A stretch of 64,000 nucleotides of DNA from Roseococcus thiosulfatophilus (GTDB lineage: Bacteria; Pseudomonadota; Alphaproteobacteria; Acetobacterales; Acetobacteraceae). Shown piece by piece: positions 17,842 to 26,665 of this stretch. Every line of letters starts with the position of its first letter. The stretch's first letter is position 1. The stretch spans positions 1 through 64,000 of the forward strand of contig NZ_JAFFQY010000011.1 in the NCBI RefSeq assembly GCF_017311575.1, written 5' to 3'. Below the pieces are notes generated by a model, which saw only the letters and a program-made list of their open reading frames with translations, was not told where the DNA came from and searched no databases. A program made the position numbers and the translations under genes.

Positions 17842-19493
17842 CACCCGTAAAGGCGCTTCGCCTCCGCCGGGCTGACCAGCCCATCGGCCACGTCGCGCGC
17901 GACCAGTTCCGGGTCGCGCGCCTTCGCATCGCCCATGCCGCCGCCGCCGGGCAGCTTCAGCAGCAGATGCCGGCCCTTGGGCACCACCTGGAAGCCCTTG
18001 GTGCGGAGCACGGTGCCGTTGGCGTCGTCGAGGCCGACCCAGCCATTGGCCCCTTCCCCGCCGCCGAGGCGCCCCTTCGGCGCGTTCGCCACGCGGTCGA
18101 AGATGGCGTTAACCGCGAACTCGGCGTCGCCCTTGGCGCCGATCTCCATGACCTGCCCGAAGCCGCCGCGCGTTCGGCCGGCACCCGCGCTGTCGGGCCG
18201 CAATTCCTTCCGCCAGAAGATGACGGGGGCCACGTTCTCCGTGGCCTCCACCGGCATGGTCCGCACGCCGGAGGGGAAGGCGATGCCGTCCAGCCCGTCC
18301 TTCGTGGGGCGCGCGCCGGTGCCGCCGGAGTTGAAGGTGATGATCTCGAAATCCTCGGTCTCGGCCGCCTGGCCGCTGACCTGGCTGCCGCCGCGCAGGG
18401 GCGGGTTCCATAGCGCCGACGAACCTTCGGCGTTCACGCGGTCGGGCACGGCATGGCTGAGGCAGCCCATCATCAGATCGGGGATGAGCTGGCCGATGAC
18501 GTGCCGCACACTGACCGGATAGGGTCGCGGCGCGTTGAGGATGCAGCCCTCCGGGATCACCATCTCGAAGGGCTTGAGGCTGGCCCAGTTGTTGGGGATC
18601 TCGGGCGCTACCACGCACTTGATCCCGAAGCAGGAATAGGCGCGGCAATAGGAGGGCGGCACGTTGATGCCGCGCGTGGAGAGCCCCGAGGTGCCGGCAT
18701 AATCCACCACGATGCGGTCCGCGTGCAGCGTCATGGCGGCCTTGAGCGTGACGGGCGCCTCATAGCCATCGCTGCGGATTTCGGCGTGGAAGGTGCCGCG
18801 CGGCAGGGCCGCGATCGCTTCCTGCGTGGCGGCCAGGCTGCTGTCGAAGATGAAGGTGGCGAGCCCGTCCAGGCTGTCCATCTTGTACTCGTCCATCATC
18901 TCGACGAGGCGCTTCGCCCCCGCATCATTGCAGGCGCAGAGGGAGTAGATGTCGCCTTCCAGCTCCACCGGCGTGCGGGAGCCGACGCGGATGAAGTCGA
19001 AGAAGGTCTCGTTGGGCGTGCCCTGGTCGAAGCACTTCACGATGGGGATGTAGAGGCCTTCCTCGAAGACCGAACGCCCCTCCGGCCCCATGCCGAGGCC
19101 GCCGATGTCAATGATGTGCGCGGTGTTGGCGAAGAGCCCCACGATGGCGCCGTTGCGGAAGGCGGGTGTCACCACCGTCAGGTCATGCAGGTGCCCGGTG
19201 CCGAGCCAGGGGTCGTTGGTGATGTAGTGGTCGCCGGGCTTCATGGTGGCGGCGGGGAATTTCGCGAGGAAATGCCCCACGGATTCCATCATGGAATTCA
19301 CATGGCCCGGCGTGCCGGTCACGGCCTGGGCCAGCATGCGCCCTTCCAGGTCGAAGATGCCGGCTGAAAGATCACCCGCCTCGCGCACCGTGGTGCTGAA
19401 GGCGGTGCGGATCATGGTCTGCGCCTGTTCCTCGACCACCGCGATGAGGCGGTTCCATTGGATCTGGCGCTGGATTTTTTCGAGGGCGTTCAT
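17832..19493 (-). CDS. Hydantoinase B/oxoprolinase-family protein (HyuB-like)
   Basis: The product is the 553-residue B subunit of the N-methylhydantoinase/5-oxoprolinase/acetone carboxylase superfamily. It starts MNALEKIQRQIQWNRL and carries IRTAFSTTVREAGDLSAGIF, VNSMMESVGHF, GDHYITNDPWLGTGHLHD (metal-binding region) and LPGGGGMGD near the end. With the A subunit it catalyses ATP-dependent ring opening of hydantoin or oxoproline-like lactams. The start was set at 19493 because the ATG overlaps the hyuA stop (ATGA). Substrate unknown. Confidence 0.9.
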   Translation of the reverse strand: MNALEKIQRQIQWNRLIAVVEEQAQTMIRTAFSTTVREAGDLSAGIFDLEGRMLAQAVTGTPGHVNSMMESVGHFLAKFPAATMKPGDHYITNDPWLGTGHLHDLTVVTPAFRNGAIVGLFANTAHIIDIGGLGMGPEGRSVFEEGLYIPIVKCFDQGTPNETFFDFIRVGSRTPVELEGDIYSLCACNDAGAKRLVEMMDEYKMDSLDGLATFIFDSSLAATQEAIAALPRGTFHAEIRSDGYEAPVTLKAAMTLHADRIVVDYAGTSGLSTRGINVPPSYCRAYSCFGIKCVVAPEIPNNWASLKPFEMVIPEGCILNAPRPYPVSVRHVIGQLIPDLMMGCLSHAVPDRVNAEGSSALWNPPLRGGSQVSGQAAETEDFEIITFNSGGTGARPTKDGLDGIAFPSGVRTMPVEATENVAPVIFWRKELRPDSAGAGRTRGGFGQVMEIGAKGDAEFAVNAIFDRVANAPKGRLGGGEGANGWVGLDDANGTVLRTKGFQVVPKGRHLLLKLPGGGGMGDAKARDPELVARDVADGLVSPAEAKRLYGWGG

Positions 19494-21586
19494 GCCGCGT
19501 CTCCCTTGGTCAGCTCCAGGTATCCCAAGCCATCCATCCGGCAGGCCCACCCCGGCCCCACCAGCGTGGACGTCTCATCCTCCACCACGATGCAGGGCCC
19601 GGGCACGGTCGCCCCAGGTGCCATGTCGTCGCGCGCATAGACGGCCCACTCGGCCACCTGGCCCGTCGCGGTGTCGCGCACCTGCTGGGTGCGGATGGGC
19701 GCGGGCGCGGGGGCGTCCATCACCTCGGCCACCGGGTCGGCGTGGTCCACCACGGTGGCGACGGTGACGGCGAAGCTCAGCACCTCCACATCCGAACCAG
19801 GAACGGGCCGGTCGTAGAAGCGCGTGTACTCGGCGTCATAGGCCGCGCGGATGTCGGCGATGTCGGCGGGCACCAGCGGCCGCACGGGCATGGGCACCGC
19901 GATCTCATGCCCCTGCCCCACATAGCGCATATAGGCGATGCGCGTTTCGGTCGTGGGCGCGCCGAAGCTGCCCTGGGCCACGACCTGCGACGCCTCCGCG
20001 CTCATCGCCGCCAGCAGCGCGTTCACGCCGTCCAGGTCGAAGCGGGCGAAGCGGGTGTAGAGGCTTTTGACCACCTCATAGGCCACGGGCGCGCGCAGGA
20101 AGCCGATGGCCGAACCCACGCCCGCGCCCGAGGGCACCAGCAGCCGGTTCACGCCGATCTTCTCCGCCACGCGATACCCATGCACGGGCCCGCCGCCGCC
20201 GAAGGCGATGATGGCGCGGCCCTCATAGGACTTCGCGCTCTCGATGGCATGGACGCGGGCGGCGTTGGCCATGTTCTCGTCCACCATCTCGACCACGCCC
20301 AGCGCCGCCATGCCGGGCTCCAGACCCAGCTTGCCGCCCACATGCGCGTCCAGCGCGGTGGCGGCCGCCGCTTCATTCAGCGCCAGCGACCCGCCCGCGA
20401 AGCTCGCCGCGTCATAGCGGCCGAGGGTGAGGTTCGCATCCGTCACCGCGGGCTTGGTACCGCCGCGGCCATAGCAGGCGGGGCCGGGCATGGCACCGGC
20501 ACTTTCGGGCCCCACCTGGATGCGACCCATGGCGTCGAGCGAGGCCAGCGAACCGCCGCCCGCGCCGATCTCCACCATCTCGATCACGGGGATGCGCAGC
20601 GGCAGGCCGGAGCCGCGCTTGAAGCGGCCCACGCGCGCCACCTCGAAGGTGCGGCTCGCCTGCGGCGCGTAGTCGTCGATGAGGCAGACCTTGGCGGTGG
20701 TGCCGCCCATGTCGAAGCTCAGCACCTTCGACAATCCGCGCTGCCGCGCCACGAAGGCCGAGAAGATGGCGCCGCCCGCGGGCCCGCTCTCCACCAGGCG
20801 GATGGGGAAGCGCGCGGCGGTCTCGACCGTGGTCAGGCCGCCGCCCGAGAGCATCAGGAACAGGGGTGCCGCGACACCCATCTCGCGCAGCCCCGCCTCC
20901 AGCCGGCCGAGGTAGCTGGCCATCAGGGGCTGCACATAGGCGTTGGCGACGGTGGTGCTGAACCGCTCCCACTCGCGCATCTCGGGGCTGACTTCGCTGG
21001 CCAGCGAGACGGGCACGTCCGGCAGTTCGGCGCGCAGGATTTCGGCCGCGCGCTGTTCGTGCGCGGGGTTCACGAAGCCGTGCAGGAAGCCCACCGCGAT
21101 GGCCTCGATGCCCTCGGATTTCAGGAAGAGGATGTGGGCGCGCAGGCTCGCCTCATCCAGCGGGCGCAGCACCTTGCCGGTGTTGTCCAGCCGTTCCACC
21201 ACCGGCAGGCGCCAGCGGCGCGGCACCAGCGGCTGCGGCAGCTCGATGTTGAGGTCGTACTGGTCGTAGCGGCTCTCATTGCCCAGCGCCAGGACGTCGC
21301 GGAAGCCCTCGGTGGTGATCAGCGCCGTCTTCGCCCCCTTGCGCTCGATCAGCGCATTGGTGGCCAGCGTGGTGCCATGAATCACGAGCGTGACGTCGGC
21401 GGGGGTGAGGGAGGCGCGGGCCAGCGCCACGCGCACGCCCTCCAGCACGCCGAGTTCGGGCGCGTGCGGCGTGGTCAGGACCTTGGCGGTCCAGCGCGTG
21501 GCCTCGCCTTCGGCGTCCTGAGCTTCCAATGCGACATCGGTGAAGGTGCCGCCGATATCGGCAGCAAGTCTGACAGACGTGTTCAC
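19490..21586 (-). CDS. Hydantoinase A/oxoprolinase-family protein (HyuA-like)
   Basis: ATP-using A subunit, 698 residues. LAADIGGTFTDVALE near the N-terminus is the acetate/sugar kinase-type phosphate loop, VIHGTTLATNALIERKGAKT follows, and LSFDMGGTTAKVCLIDD is the second phosphate site. FGGGGPVHGYRVAE is characteristic of the family. A GTG start at 21586 is preferred because it overlaps the upstream SDR stop by 4 bp (GTGA), and the frame before it has no in-phase ATG with a site until inside the SDR. It forms an SDR-hyuA-hyuB operon. Confidence 0.9.
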   Translation of the reverse strand: MNTSVRLAADIGGTFTDVALEAQDAEGEATRWTAKVLTTPHAPELGVLEGVRVALARASLTPADVTLVIHGTTLATNALIERKGAKTALITTEGFRDVLALGNESRYDQYDLNIELPQPLVPRRWRLPVVERLDNTGKVLRPLDEASLRAHILFLKSEGIEAIAVGFLHGFVNPAHEQRAAEILRAELPDVPVSLASEVSPEMREWERFSTTVANAYVQPLMASYLGRLEAGLREMGVAAPLFLMLSGGGLTTVETAARFPIRLVESGPAGGAIFSAFVARQRGLSKVLSFDMGGTTAKVCLIDDYAPQASRTFEVARVGRFKRGSGLPLRIPVIEMVEIGAGGGSLASLDAMGRIQVGPESAGAMPGPACYGRGGTKPAVTDANLTLGRYDAASFAGGSLALNEAAAATALDAHVGGKLGLEPGMAALGVVEMVDENMANAARVHAIESAKSYEGRAIIAFGGGGPVHGYRVAEKIGVNRLLVPSGAGVGSAIGFLRAPVAYEVVKSLYTRFARFDLDGVNALLAAMSAEASQVVAQGSFGAPTTETRIAYMRYVGQGHEIAVPMPVRPLVPADIADIRAAYDAEYTRFYDRPVPGSDVEVLSFAVTVATVVDHADPVAEVMDAPAPAPIRTQQVRDTATGQVAEWAVYARDDMAPGATVPGPCIVVEDETSTLVGPGWACRMDGLGYLELTKGDAA

Positions 21587-22371
21587 CACCCGCGCACCAT
21601 CCCGCCATCCACGCGCAGCACGCAGCCCGTCATGTAGGCGGCCTGGTTGCTGCACAGGAAAGCGACCAGCGGGCCGTATTCGTCGGGCAGGCCGTAGCGG
21701 CCGGCGGGGATGGTCTTGGAACGCTCCGCGATCACGTCGTCCACCGACTTGCCCTGGCGCGCGGCCAGGCTGCCCGCGGTTTCCAGGCTGCGGTCGGTGC
21801 GGATTGCGCCGGGGGCCACGATGTTGCAGGTGATGCCCTCATGCGCCACCTCGGCCGAGAGCGTCTTCATCCAGCCCATGATCGAGGCGCGCAGCGTGTT
21901 GCTCAGCACCATGTTGGGAAGCGGCTGCAACATGCCCGTGCTGCCCACATTGATGATGCGGCCCCACTTGCGCTCGCGCATGCCGGGCAGCAGCGCGTTG
22001 GTGAGGCGAACCGGCGAAAGGACGATGCGCTGGAACCAGGTGGACAGCAGTTCCTCGCTGACCTCCAGCGCCGGGCCGGGCGGCGGGCCGCCATGGTTCT
22101 GCACCAGGATGTCCACGCCGCCCATGGCGGCCGTGGCCCCCTGGGCCAGCGCGTCCATCTGCGCCGCGTCCGCCACATCGGCCACGATGCCCTGGGCGAA
22201 GCTGGCGCCCTTGGCGCGGAGTTCGGCGCAGGCGGCATCCAGGCTCGACTGGTCGCGGCCGGTGATGACGAGCGAGGCGCCCTCGGCCGCCAGCGCTTCC
22301 GCGATGCTCCGCCCCAGCCCTTTCGAGGCCCCCATCACCAGCGCGCGACGCCCTGCCAGCCCGAAATCCAT
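21583..22371 (-). CDS. SDR-family protein lacking the catalytic Tyr-Lys pair
   Basis: The product has 262 residues. MDFGLAGRRALVMGASKGLG gives an intact nucleotide loop, and QNHGGPPPGPAL replaces NNAG. At the active site, LSNTLRASIMGWMKTL takes the place of the usual YxxxK, so both catalytic residues appear to be missing. GAIRTDRS and GCVLRVDGGMVRGW are normal SDR features. Related SDRs with this change form a known FabG-like side branch. It leads the hyuAB operon (GTGA overlap) and is divergent from the 2-hydroxyacid dehydrogenase. It may bind NAD(P) without classical catalysis, or use other residues. Confidence 0.82.
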   Translation of the reverse strand: MDFGLAGRRALVMGASKGLGRSIAEALAAEGASLVITGRDQSSLDAACAELRAKGASFAQGIVADVADAAQMDALAQGATAAMGGVDILVQNHGGPPPGPALEVSEELLSTWFQRIVLSPVRLTNALLPGMRERKWGRIINVGSTGMLQPLPNMVLSNTLRASIMGWMKTLSAEVAHEGITCNIVAPGAIRTDRSLETAGSLAARQGKSVDDVIAERSKTIPAGRYGLPDEYGPLVAFLCSNQAAYMTGCVLRVDGGMVRGW

Positions 22372-22487
22372 GCGAAAAACCCCTGTCGTGAACCTGTGCC
22401 GGACCCTGCCCAATGGCGCCCCCTCTGGCAAGGCGGGGGCCAGCGGCTATGGTGCGGGCCAAGACCGGAACTGACCAGGAATTCACC

Positions 22488-23462
22488 ATGCCCAAGCCCG
22501 TCCTGCTGCTGACCCGCAAGCTGCCCCAGGCGATCGAGGCCCGCGCCGCCGCGGAGTTCGACGCGCGGCTCAACCCGCAGGACGAACCCTGGTTCCGCGA
22601 CGGCGCCGAGATCGCCCGCCGTGCGGCCGAGGCCGGTGCGGCCGGCATCCTCTGCGCGGCCGGCGACCCGATGAATGCCGAGACCATCGCGGCGCTCCCC
22701 GCCAGTGTGAAGGCCATCGCCACCTTCAGCGTAGGCTATGACCATATCAACGTGCCCGCCGCGAAGGCGCGCGGCATCACGGTGACGAACACGCCCGAGG
22801 TGCTGTCCTTCGCCACGGCCGAAACCGCGCTGACCCTCATGCTCATGGCCGCCCGCCGCGCCGGCGAGGGCGAGCGCATGGTGCGCGCCCGCAAATGGGA
22901 GGGCTGGGCGCCCACGCAGCTGATGGGTGTCACGCTGGAGGGCAAGAAGCTCGGCATCCTCGGCATGGGCCGCATCGGGCGGGAACTCGCCGCCATGGCG
23001 CGCGGCCTCAAGATGGAAATCCATTACCGCGATGTGCAGCGCCTGCCGGCCGAGATGGAGCAGGGCGCCATCTTCCACGACAATGACGCGGGCTTCCTCG
23101 CCACCATTGACGTCATCTCCATGCACGTCCCGGGCGGGGATGCCACGCGCAAATGGCTGAACGCCGAGCGGCTGGCGCAGATGAAGCCCGGCAGCCTGGT
23201 GGTGAATTCCGGCCGCGGCGGCAGCGTGGACGATGTGGCGCTGGTGGCGGCCCTGAAGTCCGGCCACATCCGCGCCGCGGGCCTCGACGTGTATGACGGC
23301 GAGCCGGTGGTCCATGAGGGCTATTTCGGCCTGGAGAACGTGGTGCTGCTGCCGCATCTGGGCAGCGCCACCATCGAGGTGCGCGACGCCATGGGGCACC
23401 GCTCGCTGGACAATCTGGCCGCCGTGCTGGCCGGCAAGCCGGCGCTTCACCCGGTCGGCTAA
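22488..23462 (+). CDS. D-isomer-specific 2-hydroxyacid dehydrogenase (glyoxylate/hydroxypyruvate reductase-like)
   Basis: The product has 324 residues, starting MPKPVLLLTRKLP. LGILGMGRIGRELA is the NAD-binding loop, NSGRGGSVDD carries the substrate Arg, GLDVYDGEP the Glu, and LLPHLGSATIEVR the catalytic His. TFSVGYDHINV is the conserved N-terminal substrate segment. It would reduce glyoxylate or hydroxypyruvate, or oxidise the D-hydroxy acid. The start at 22488 is favoured over an in-frame ATG 25 codons earlier because the family N-terminus begins here and AGGAATTC precedes it. It ends just before a REP-like palindrome. Confidence 0.9.
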   Translation: MPKPVLLLTRKLPQAIEARAAAEFDARLNPQDEPWFRDGAEIARRAAEAGAAGILCAAGDPMNAETIAALPASVKAIATFSVGYDHINVPAAKARGITVTNTPEVLSFATAETALTLMLMAARRAGEGERMVRARKWEGWAPTQLMGVTLEGKKLGILGMGRIGRELAAMARGLKMEIHYRDVQRLPAEMEQGAIFHDNDAGFLATIDVISMHVPGGDATRKWLNAERLAQMKPGSLVVNSGRGGSVDDVALVAALKSGHIRAAGLDVYDGEPVVHEGYFGLENVVLLPHLGSATIEVRDAMGHRSLDNLAAVLAGKPALHPVG

Positions 23463-23471
23463 CTTTTCAAC

Positions 23472-23516
23472 GCGACTGATTCACGCCCCCGCCTACGGCG
23501 GGGACGATCAGGCGCC
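23472..23516. repeat. REP-like palindrome between convergent genes
   Basis: GCGACTGATTCAC, then a hairpin with 7 bp arms CCCCGCC-TAC-GGCGGGG, then GATCAGGCGCC. The flanks match the copies at 38148, 38968 and the tandem set at 48424. It lies between the dehydrogenase (plus) and the nitronate monooxygenase (minus), and the latter's stop codon is inside the repeat. It may also stop transcription from both sides. Confidence 0.6.
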
Positions 23517-24464
23517 GAGCATCCGGTTCATCCGCGCGAGGCCCTCCGCGGCCTCGCGCGCCATGCGTTCCACGATCAGGCCGGCGGGCTCCACGCCCTC
23601 GATCAGCCCCACGCATTGCCCGGCCCAGAGGTAGCTCTGGTCCAGCTCGCCATCGTCCACGCCGCGCGCGTTCAGCGGGCCCGCGATCATGGGCACGATG
23701 TCCTCGCCCGCCGCCTCGGCGGCCAGGATGGCCTCGGTGTGGGCCGAGCGCAAAGCACGCCCCGGCATGCCGAGCGAGCGCTTGATGACGGTGGTGCCCA
23801 TGGGCTCCGCCGAAACCAGCGCCTGCTTGTAGTTCGCATGCGCGTGGGCCTCGGCGCTGGCCACGAAGCGGGTGCCCATCTCGACACCCTCGGCCCCCAG
23901 CGCCAGCGCCGCCAGCAGCCCCGCCCCATCCGCGATGCCGCCCGAGGCCAGCACGGGAATGGACACGGCGCGCACCACGCGCGGCACCATCACCATGGTC
24001 GTCTCGTCGCCCCGGCCGAGATGCCCGCCGCCCTCATAGCCCACGGTGGCGACGAGGTCCGCGCCCGCGCCCTCGGCCTTCTTCGCCAGTTCCGGCCCCG
24101 CGATCAGCACCAGCACCTTGGCGCGGCCATCAATGCGCTTGATCCAGGGCGCGGGGTTGCCGGCGGTGAGCGCGATGACCGCCACCCCCTCCTCCAGCGC
24201 CACCTCCATCATGGCGGTGAAGTCCATCCGGCCGAGGGGGAAGTTCACGCCGAAGGGCTTGTCGGTGAGCGCCCGCGCGCGACGGATTTCGGCGCGCAGC
24301 GCCTCGGCATCGGCCAGCCCCACGGTGGAGATCTGCCCCAGCCCCCCCGCCGCGCTGACGGCCGCGCACAGCTCCGCCTTGGCGACGCGCGCCAGCCCCC
24401 CCTGCACGATGGGATAGCGCACGCCGAGCAGGCGCGAGGCGCGGGTCTGAATGGAATGGGTCAT
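23508..24464 (-). CDS. Nitronate monooxygenase-family flavoprotein
   Basis: FMN-dependent TIM-barrel enzyme of 318 residues. YPIVQGGLARVAKAEL and AAVSAAGGLGQIS are at the N-terminus. GYEGGGHLGRGDET holds the presumed catalytic His, and VLASGGIADGAGLLAALALG and GVEMGTRFVASAEA make the phosphate-binding end. It oxidises alkyl nitronates with oxygen, or acts as a related enoyl or quinone reductase, since the family is broad. Its start overlaps the Bug receptor stop (ATGA), forming an operon of acyl-CoA dehydrogenase, Bug receptor and this gene. Confidence 0.88.
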   Translation of the reverse strand: MTHSIQTRASRLLGVRYPIVQGGLARVAKAELCAAVSAAGGLGQISTVGLADAEALRAEIRRARALTDKPFGVNFPLGRMDFTAMMEVALEEGVAVIALTAGNPAPWIKRIDGRAKVLVLIAGPELAKKAEGAGADLVATVGYEGGGHLGRGDETTMVMVPRVVRAVSIPVLASGGIADGAGLLAALALGAEGVEMGTRFVASAEAHAHANYKQALVSAEPMGTTVIKRSLGMPGRALRSAHTEAILAAEAAGEDIVPMIAGPLNARGVDDGELDQSYLWAGQCVGLIEGVEPAGLIVERMAREAAEGLARMNRMLGA

Positions 24465-25426
24465 CCGTCGGCCCTGATGTTGGCGGCGCGCACGGCCTCG
24501 CCCCAGGTCGCGACCTCGCGCGCCAGGAAGTCGCGGAATTCGGCGGGTGGCATGCCGGAGGGCAAGGCGCCGGCCGCGCGCAGCCGCGCCGCGTGTTCCT
24601 CCTGGCGCAGCGCGGCAGCGATGATCTCGGCCACGCGCGCGATGATGGGCGCGGGGGTGGCGGCCGGCGCCATCAGCGATTGCCAGGCCACGGGCGCGAA
24701 ACCCTCCCAGCCCAGCGCCGCGCCGATGGGGCGGATGTCGGCGAAGTCCGGGTGCGGCTCGGTCGAGGAAATGCCGAGGCCCCGGATGCTGCCCGCCCGC
24801 AACTGCCCCGATTGCGGCGGCAGGTTCTCGAACACCGCCTGCAGCCGCCCCGCCACCAGCTCCGTCACGGCCGGCGCGGAACCCCGGAAGGGCACATGGG
24901 TCGCGCTGATGCCCGCGCGGCGGCAGAACATCTCCATGGCCAGATGCGGCACCGTGCCGATGCCGGCCGAGCCATAGGTGATGCCGCCCGACTGCCCGCG
25001 CGCCCAGTCCACGAAGCCCCGCGCATCCCGCGCGGGCGAGCCTGGGTGCACCGACAGCACATTGGGCACCATCATCACGACCGTGACGGGTGCGAGGTCC
25101 CGCAGCAGGTCGAAGGGCATGTTGCGGTAGTAGCTGTGATTGATGGCCGCGGCGGCGGCGGCCACCACGAAGACCGAGCCATCGGCCGGGCCGCGCGCCA
25201 CATGGTCCATGCCGAGATTGCCGCCCGCGCCGGTGCGGTTCTCCACCAGGAAGGTGCCGCCCGTGGCGGCGCCGAGCGCCTGGGCGACGAAGCGGGCCGA
25301 GAGGTCCGACGCCCCGCCCGGCGTGAAGGGCGAGACGATCCGCACCGGGCCCTGCGGCCAGGATTGCGCGAGCGCGGGCGCGGCCAGCAAAGCCGGCGCG
25401 GCGAGCAGATGGCGGCGTCGCATCAT
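24461..25426 (-). CDS. Bug-family TTT receptor
   Basis: Exported receptor of 321 residues. MMRRRHLLAAPALLAAPALA is a twin-arginine-like or Sec signal ending at AQ. WPQGPVRIVSPFTPGGASDL opens the mature domain, and VENRTGAGGNLGMDHVARG and HVPFRGSAPAVTELVAGR are family blocks. ATG at 25426 overlaps the stop of the upstream acyl-CoA dehydrogenase, so the three minus-strand genes are translationally linked. Ligand unknown; it could supply the acid that this dehydrogenase uses. Confidence 0.92.
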   Translation of the reverse strand: MMRRRHLLAAPALLAAPALAQSWPQGPVRIVSPFTPGGASDLSARFVAQALGAATGGTFLVENRTGAGGNLGMDHVARGPADGSVFVVAAAAAAINHSYYRNMPFDLLRDLAPVTVVMMVPNVLSVHPGSPARDARGFVDWARGQSGGITYGSAGIGTVPHLAMEMFCRRAGISATHVPFRGSAPAVTELVAGRLQAVFENLPPQSGQLRAGSIRGLGISSTEPHPDFADIRPIGAALGWEGFAPVAWQSLMAPAATPAPIIARVAEIIAAALRQEEHAARLRAAGALPSGMPPAEFRDFLAREVATWGEAVRAANIRADG

Positions 25427-26610
25427 CTTGCGTTCCTCTCCTTGATCATGTCGCGGGCGATCAGCAGGCGCTGGATGTCCGAGGCGCCCTCGAAGATGCG
25501 GAAGAGCCGCACATCGCGGAACAATTGCTCCACCGCCGTGCCGCGCATGTAGCCGGCGCCGCCATGGATCTGCACGGCGTGGTCGGCGACGCGCCCCACC
25601 ATCTCGGAGGCGAAGAGCTTGCAGCAGGCGATGTCGGCGATGATGGGGCCCTGCGCCTCGCCCGCCGCGTCGAAGGCGCGGGCCGTCTCCAGGATCATGC
25701 TGCGCGCGGCGAGCGTCTCGGCGCGCATGTCGGCAAGGCGGCCCTGCACCATCTGGAATTCGGCCAGGGCCTGGCCGAACTGCCGGCGGTTCCGGGCGTG
25801 GAACAGCGTCTCCTGGATCAGCCGCTCGGCCTGGCCCGCGCAGGTGACGGCCACGTGCAGCCGCGCGTGGTTGATGCCGCGCATGGCGGTCTTGAAGCCC
25901 CCGCCCTCGCGCCCGCCGATGAGGTTCTCCGCCGGCACGCGCACGCCCTGGAAGAGGACCTCGGAGGTGGCGCTGCCATCCTGGCCCATCTTGCGGTCCG
26001 CCGGGCCGCAGCTCACGCCCGGCGTGCCCGCGGGCACGATGAAGGCCGAGATGCCGGAGGCGTCGCGCGTCTCCAGATCCGTGCGCGCCATCACGATGAA
26101 GACATCGGCCTGGCGGGCATTGGTGATGTAGCGCTTCACCCCGTCCAGCACATACTCGCTGCCCTCACGGCGGGCCGTGGTCCGCACGCCGCCGGCATCG
26201 CTGCCGGCCTCGGGTTCGGTCAGGCAGAAGGCGGCGGTGACCTCGCCGCTCGCCATGCGGGGCAGCCATTCGGCGCGCTGCGCCTCGCTGCCATTGTAGA
26301 GGATGGGCTGGGAGCCGAGGCCGATGGTGGTGGAGAAGCGCGCGCGGAAGACGGAACTGGCCCGCGTCACCTCCAGCATCACGCGCACCTGCTGTTCCAT
26401 GCTGAGGCCCAGCCCGCCATGGCGCGTGGGGATGGAGATGCCGAAGAGGCCCATCTCGCGCAGGCGCTGCGTCAAATCCTCGGGGAGGGTTTCCTGGCCT
26501 TCCAGGCGGGGCTCGGCGGGGATCAGCACCTCGTCCACCAGGCGGCGGACATTCTCCAGGTATTCGGCGAATTCCGCTTCGCCGGCGCGCGCCGGCATGC
26601 CGTCATTCAT
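25423..26610 (-). CDS. Acyl-CoA dehydrogenase
   Basis: The product has 395 residues starting MNDGMPARAGEAEF. FCLTEPEAGSDAGGVRTTAR is the FAD/substrate block, YITNARQADVFIV follows, and HARNRRQFGQALAEFQMVQ and QIHGGAGYMRGTAVEQLFRD complete the C-terminal domain with ARDMIKERN at the end. The start at 26610 is the first that matches the family N-terminus; the open frame runs upstream without support. It heads the operon with the Bug receptor and nitronate monooxygenase. The third acyl-CoA dehydrogenase of the window, different from the other two. Confidence 0.9.
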   Translation of the reverse strand: MNDGMPARAGEAEFAEYLENVRRLVDEVLIPAEPRLEGQETLPEDLTQRLREMGLFGISIPTRHGGLGLSMEQQVRVMLEVTRASSVFRARFSTTIGLGSQPILYNGSEAQRAEWLPRMASGEVTAAFCLTEPEAGSDAGGVRTTARREGSEYVLDGVKRYITNARQADVFIVMARTDLETRDASGISAFIVPAGTPGVSCGPADRKMGQDGSATSEVLFQGVRVPAENLIGGREGGGFKTAMRGINHARLHVAVTCAGQAERLIQETLFHARNRRQFGQALAEFQMVQGRLADMRAETLAARSMILETARAFDAAGEAQGPIIADIACCKLFASEMVGRVADHAVQIHGGAGYMRGTAVEQLFRDVRLFRIFEGASDIQRLLIARDMIKERNAR

Positions 26611-26665
26611 GACGCGCCCCCCGTTGTGATTGTGGCGAAAGCGTCGGCGCGCGCGCGCCAGGCTG

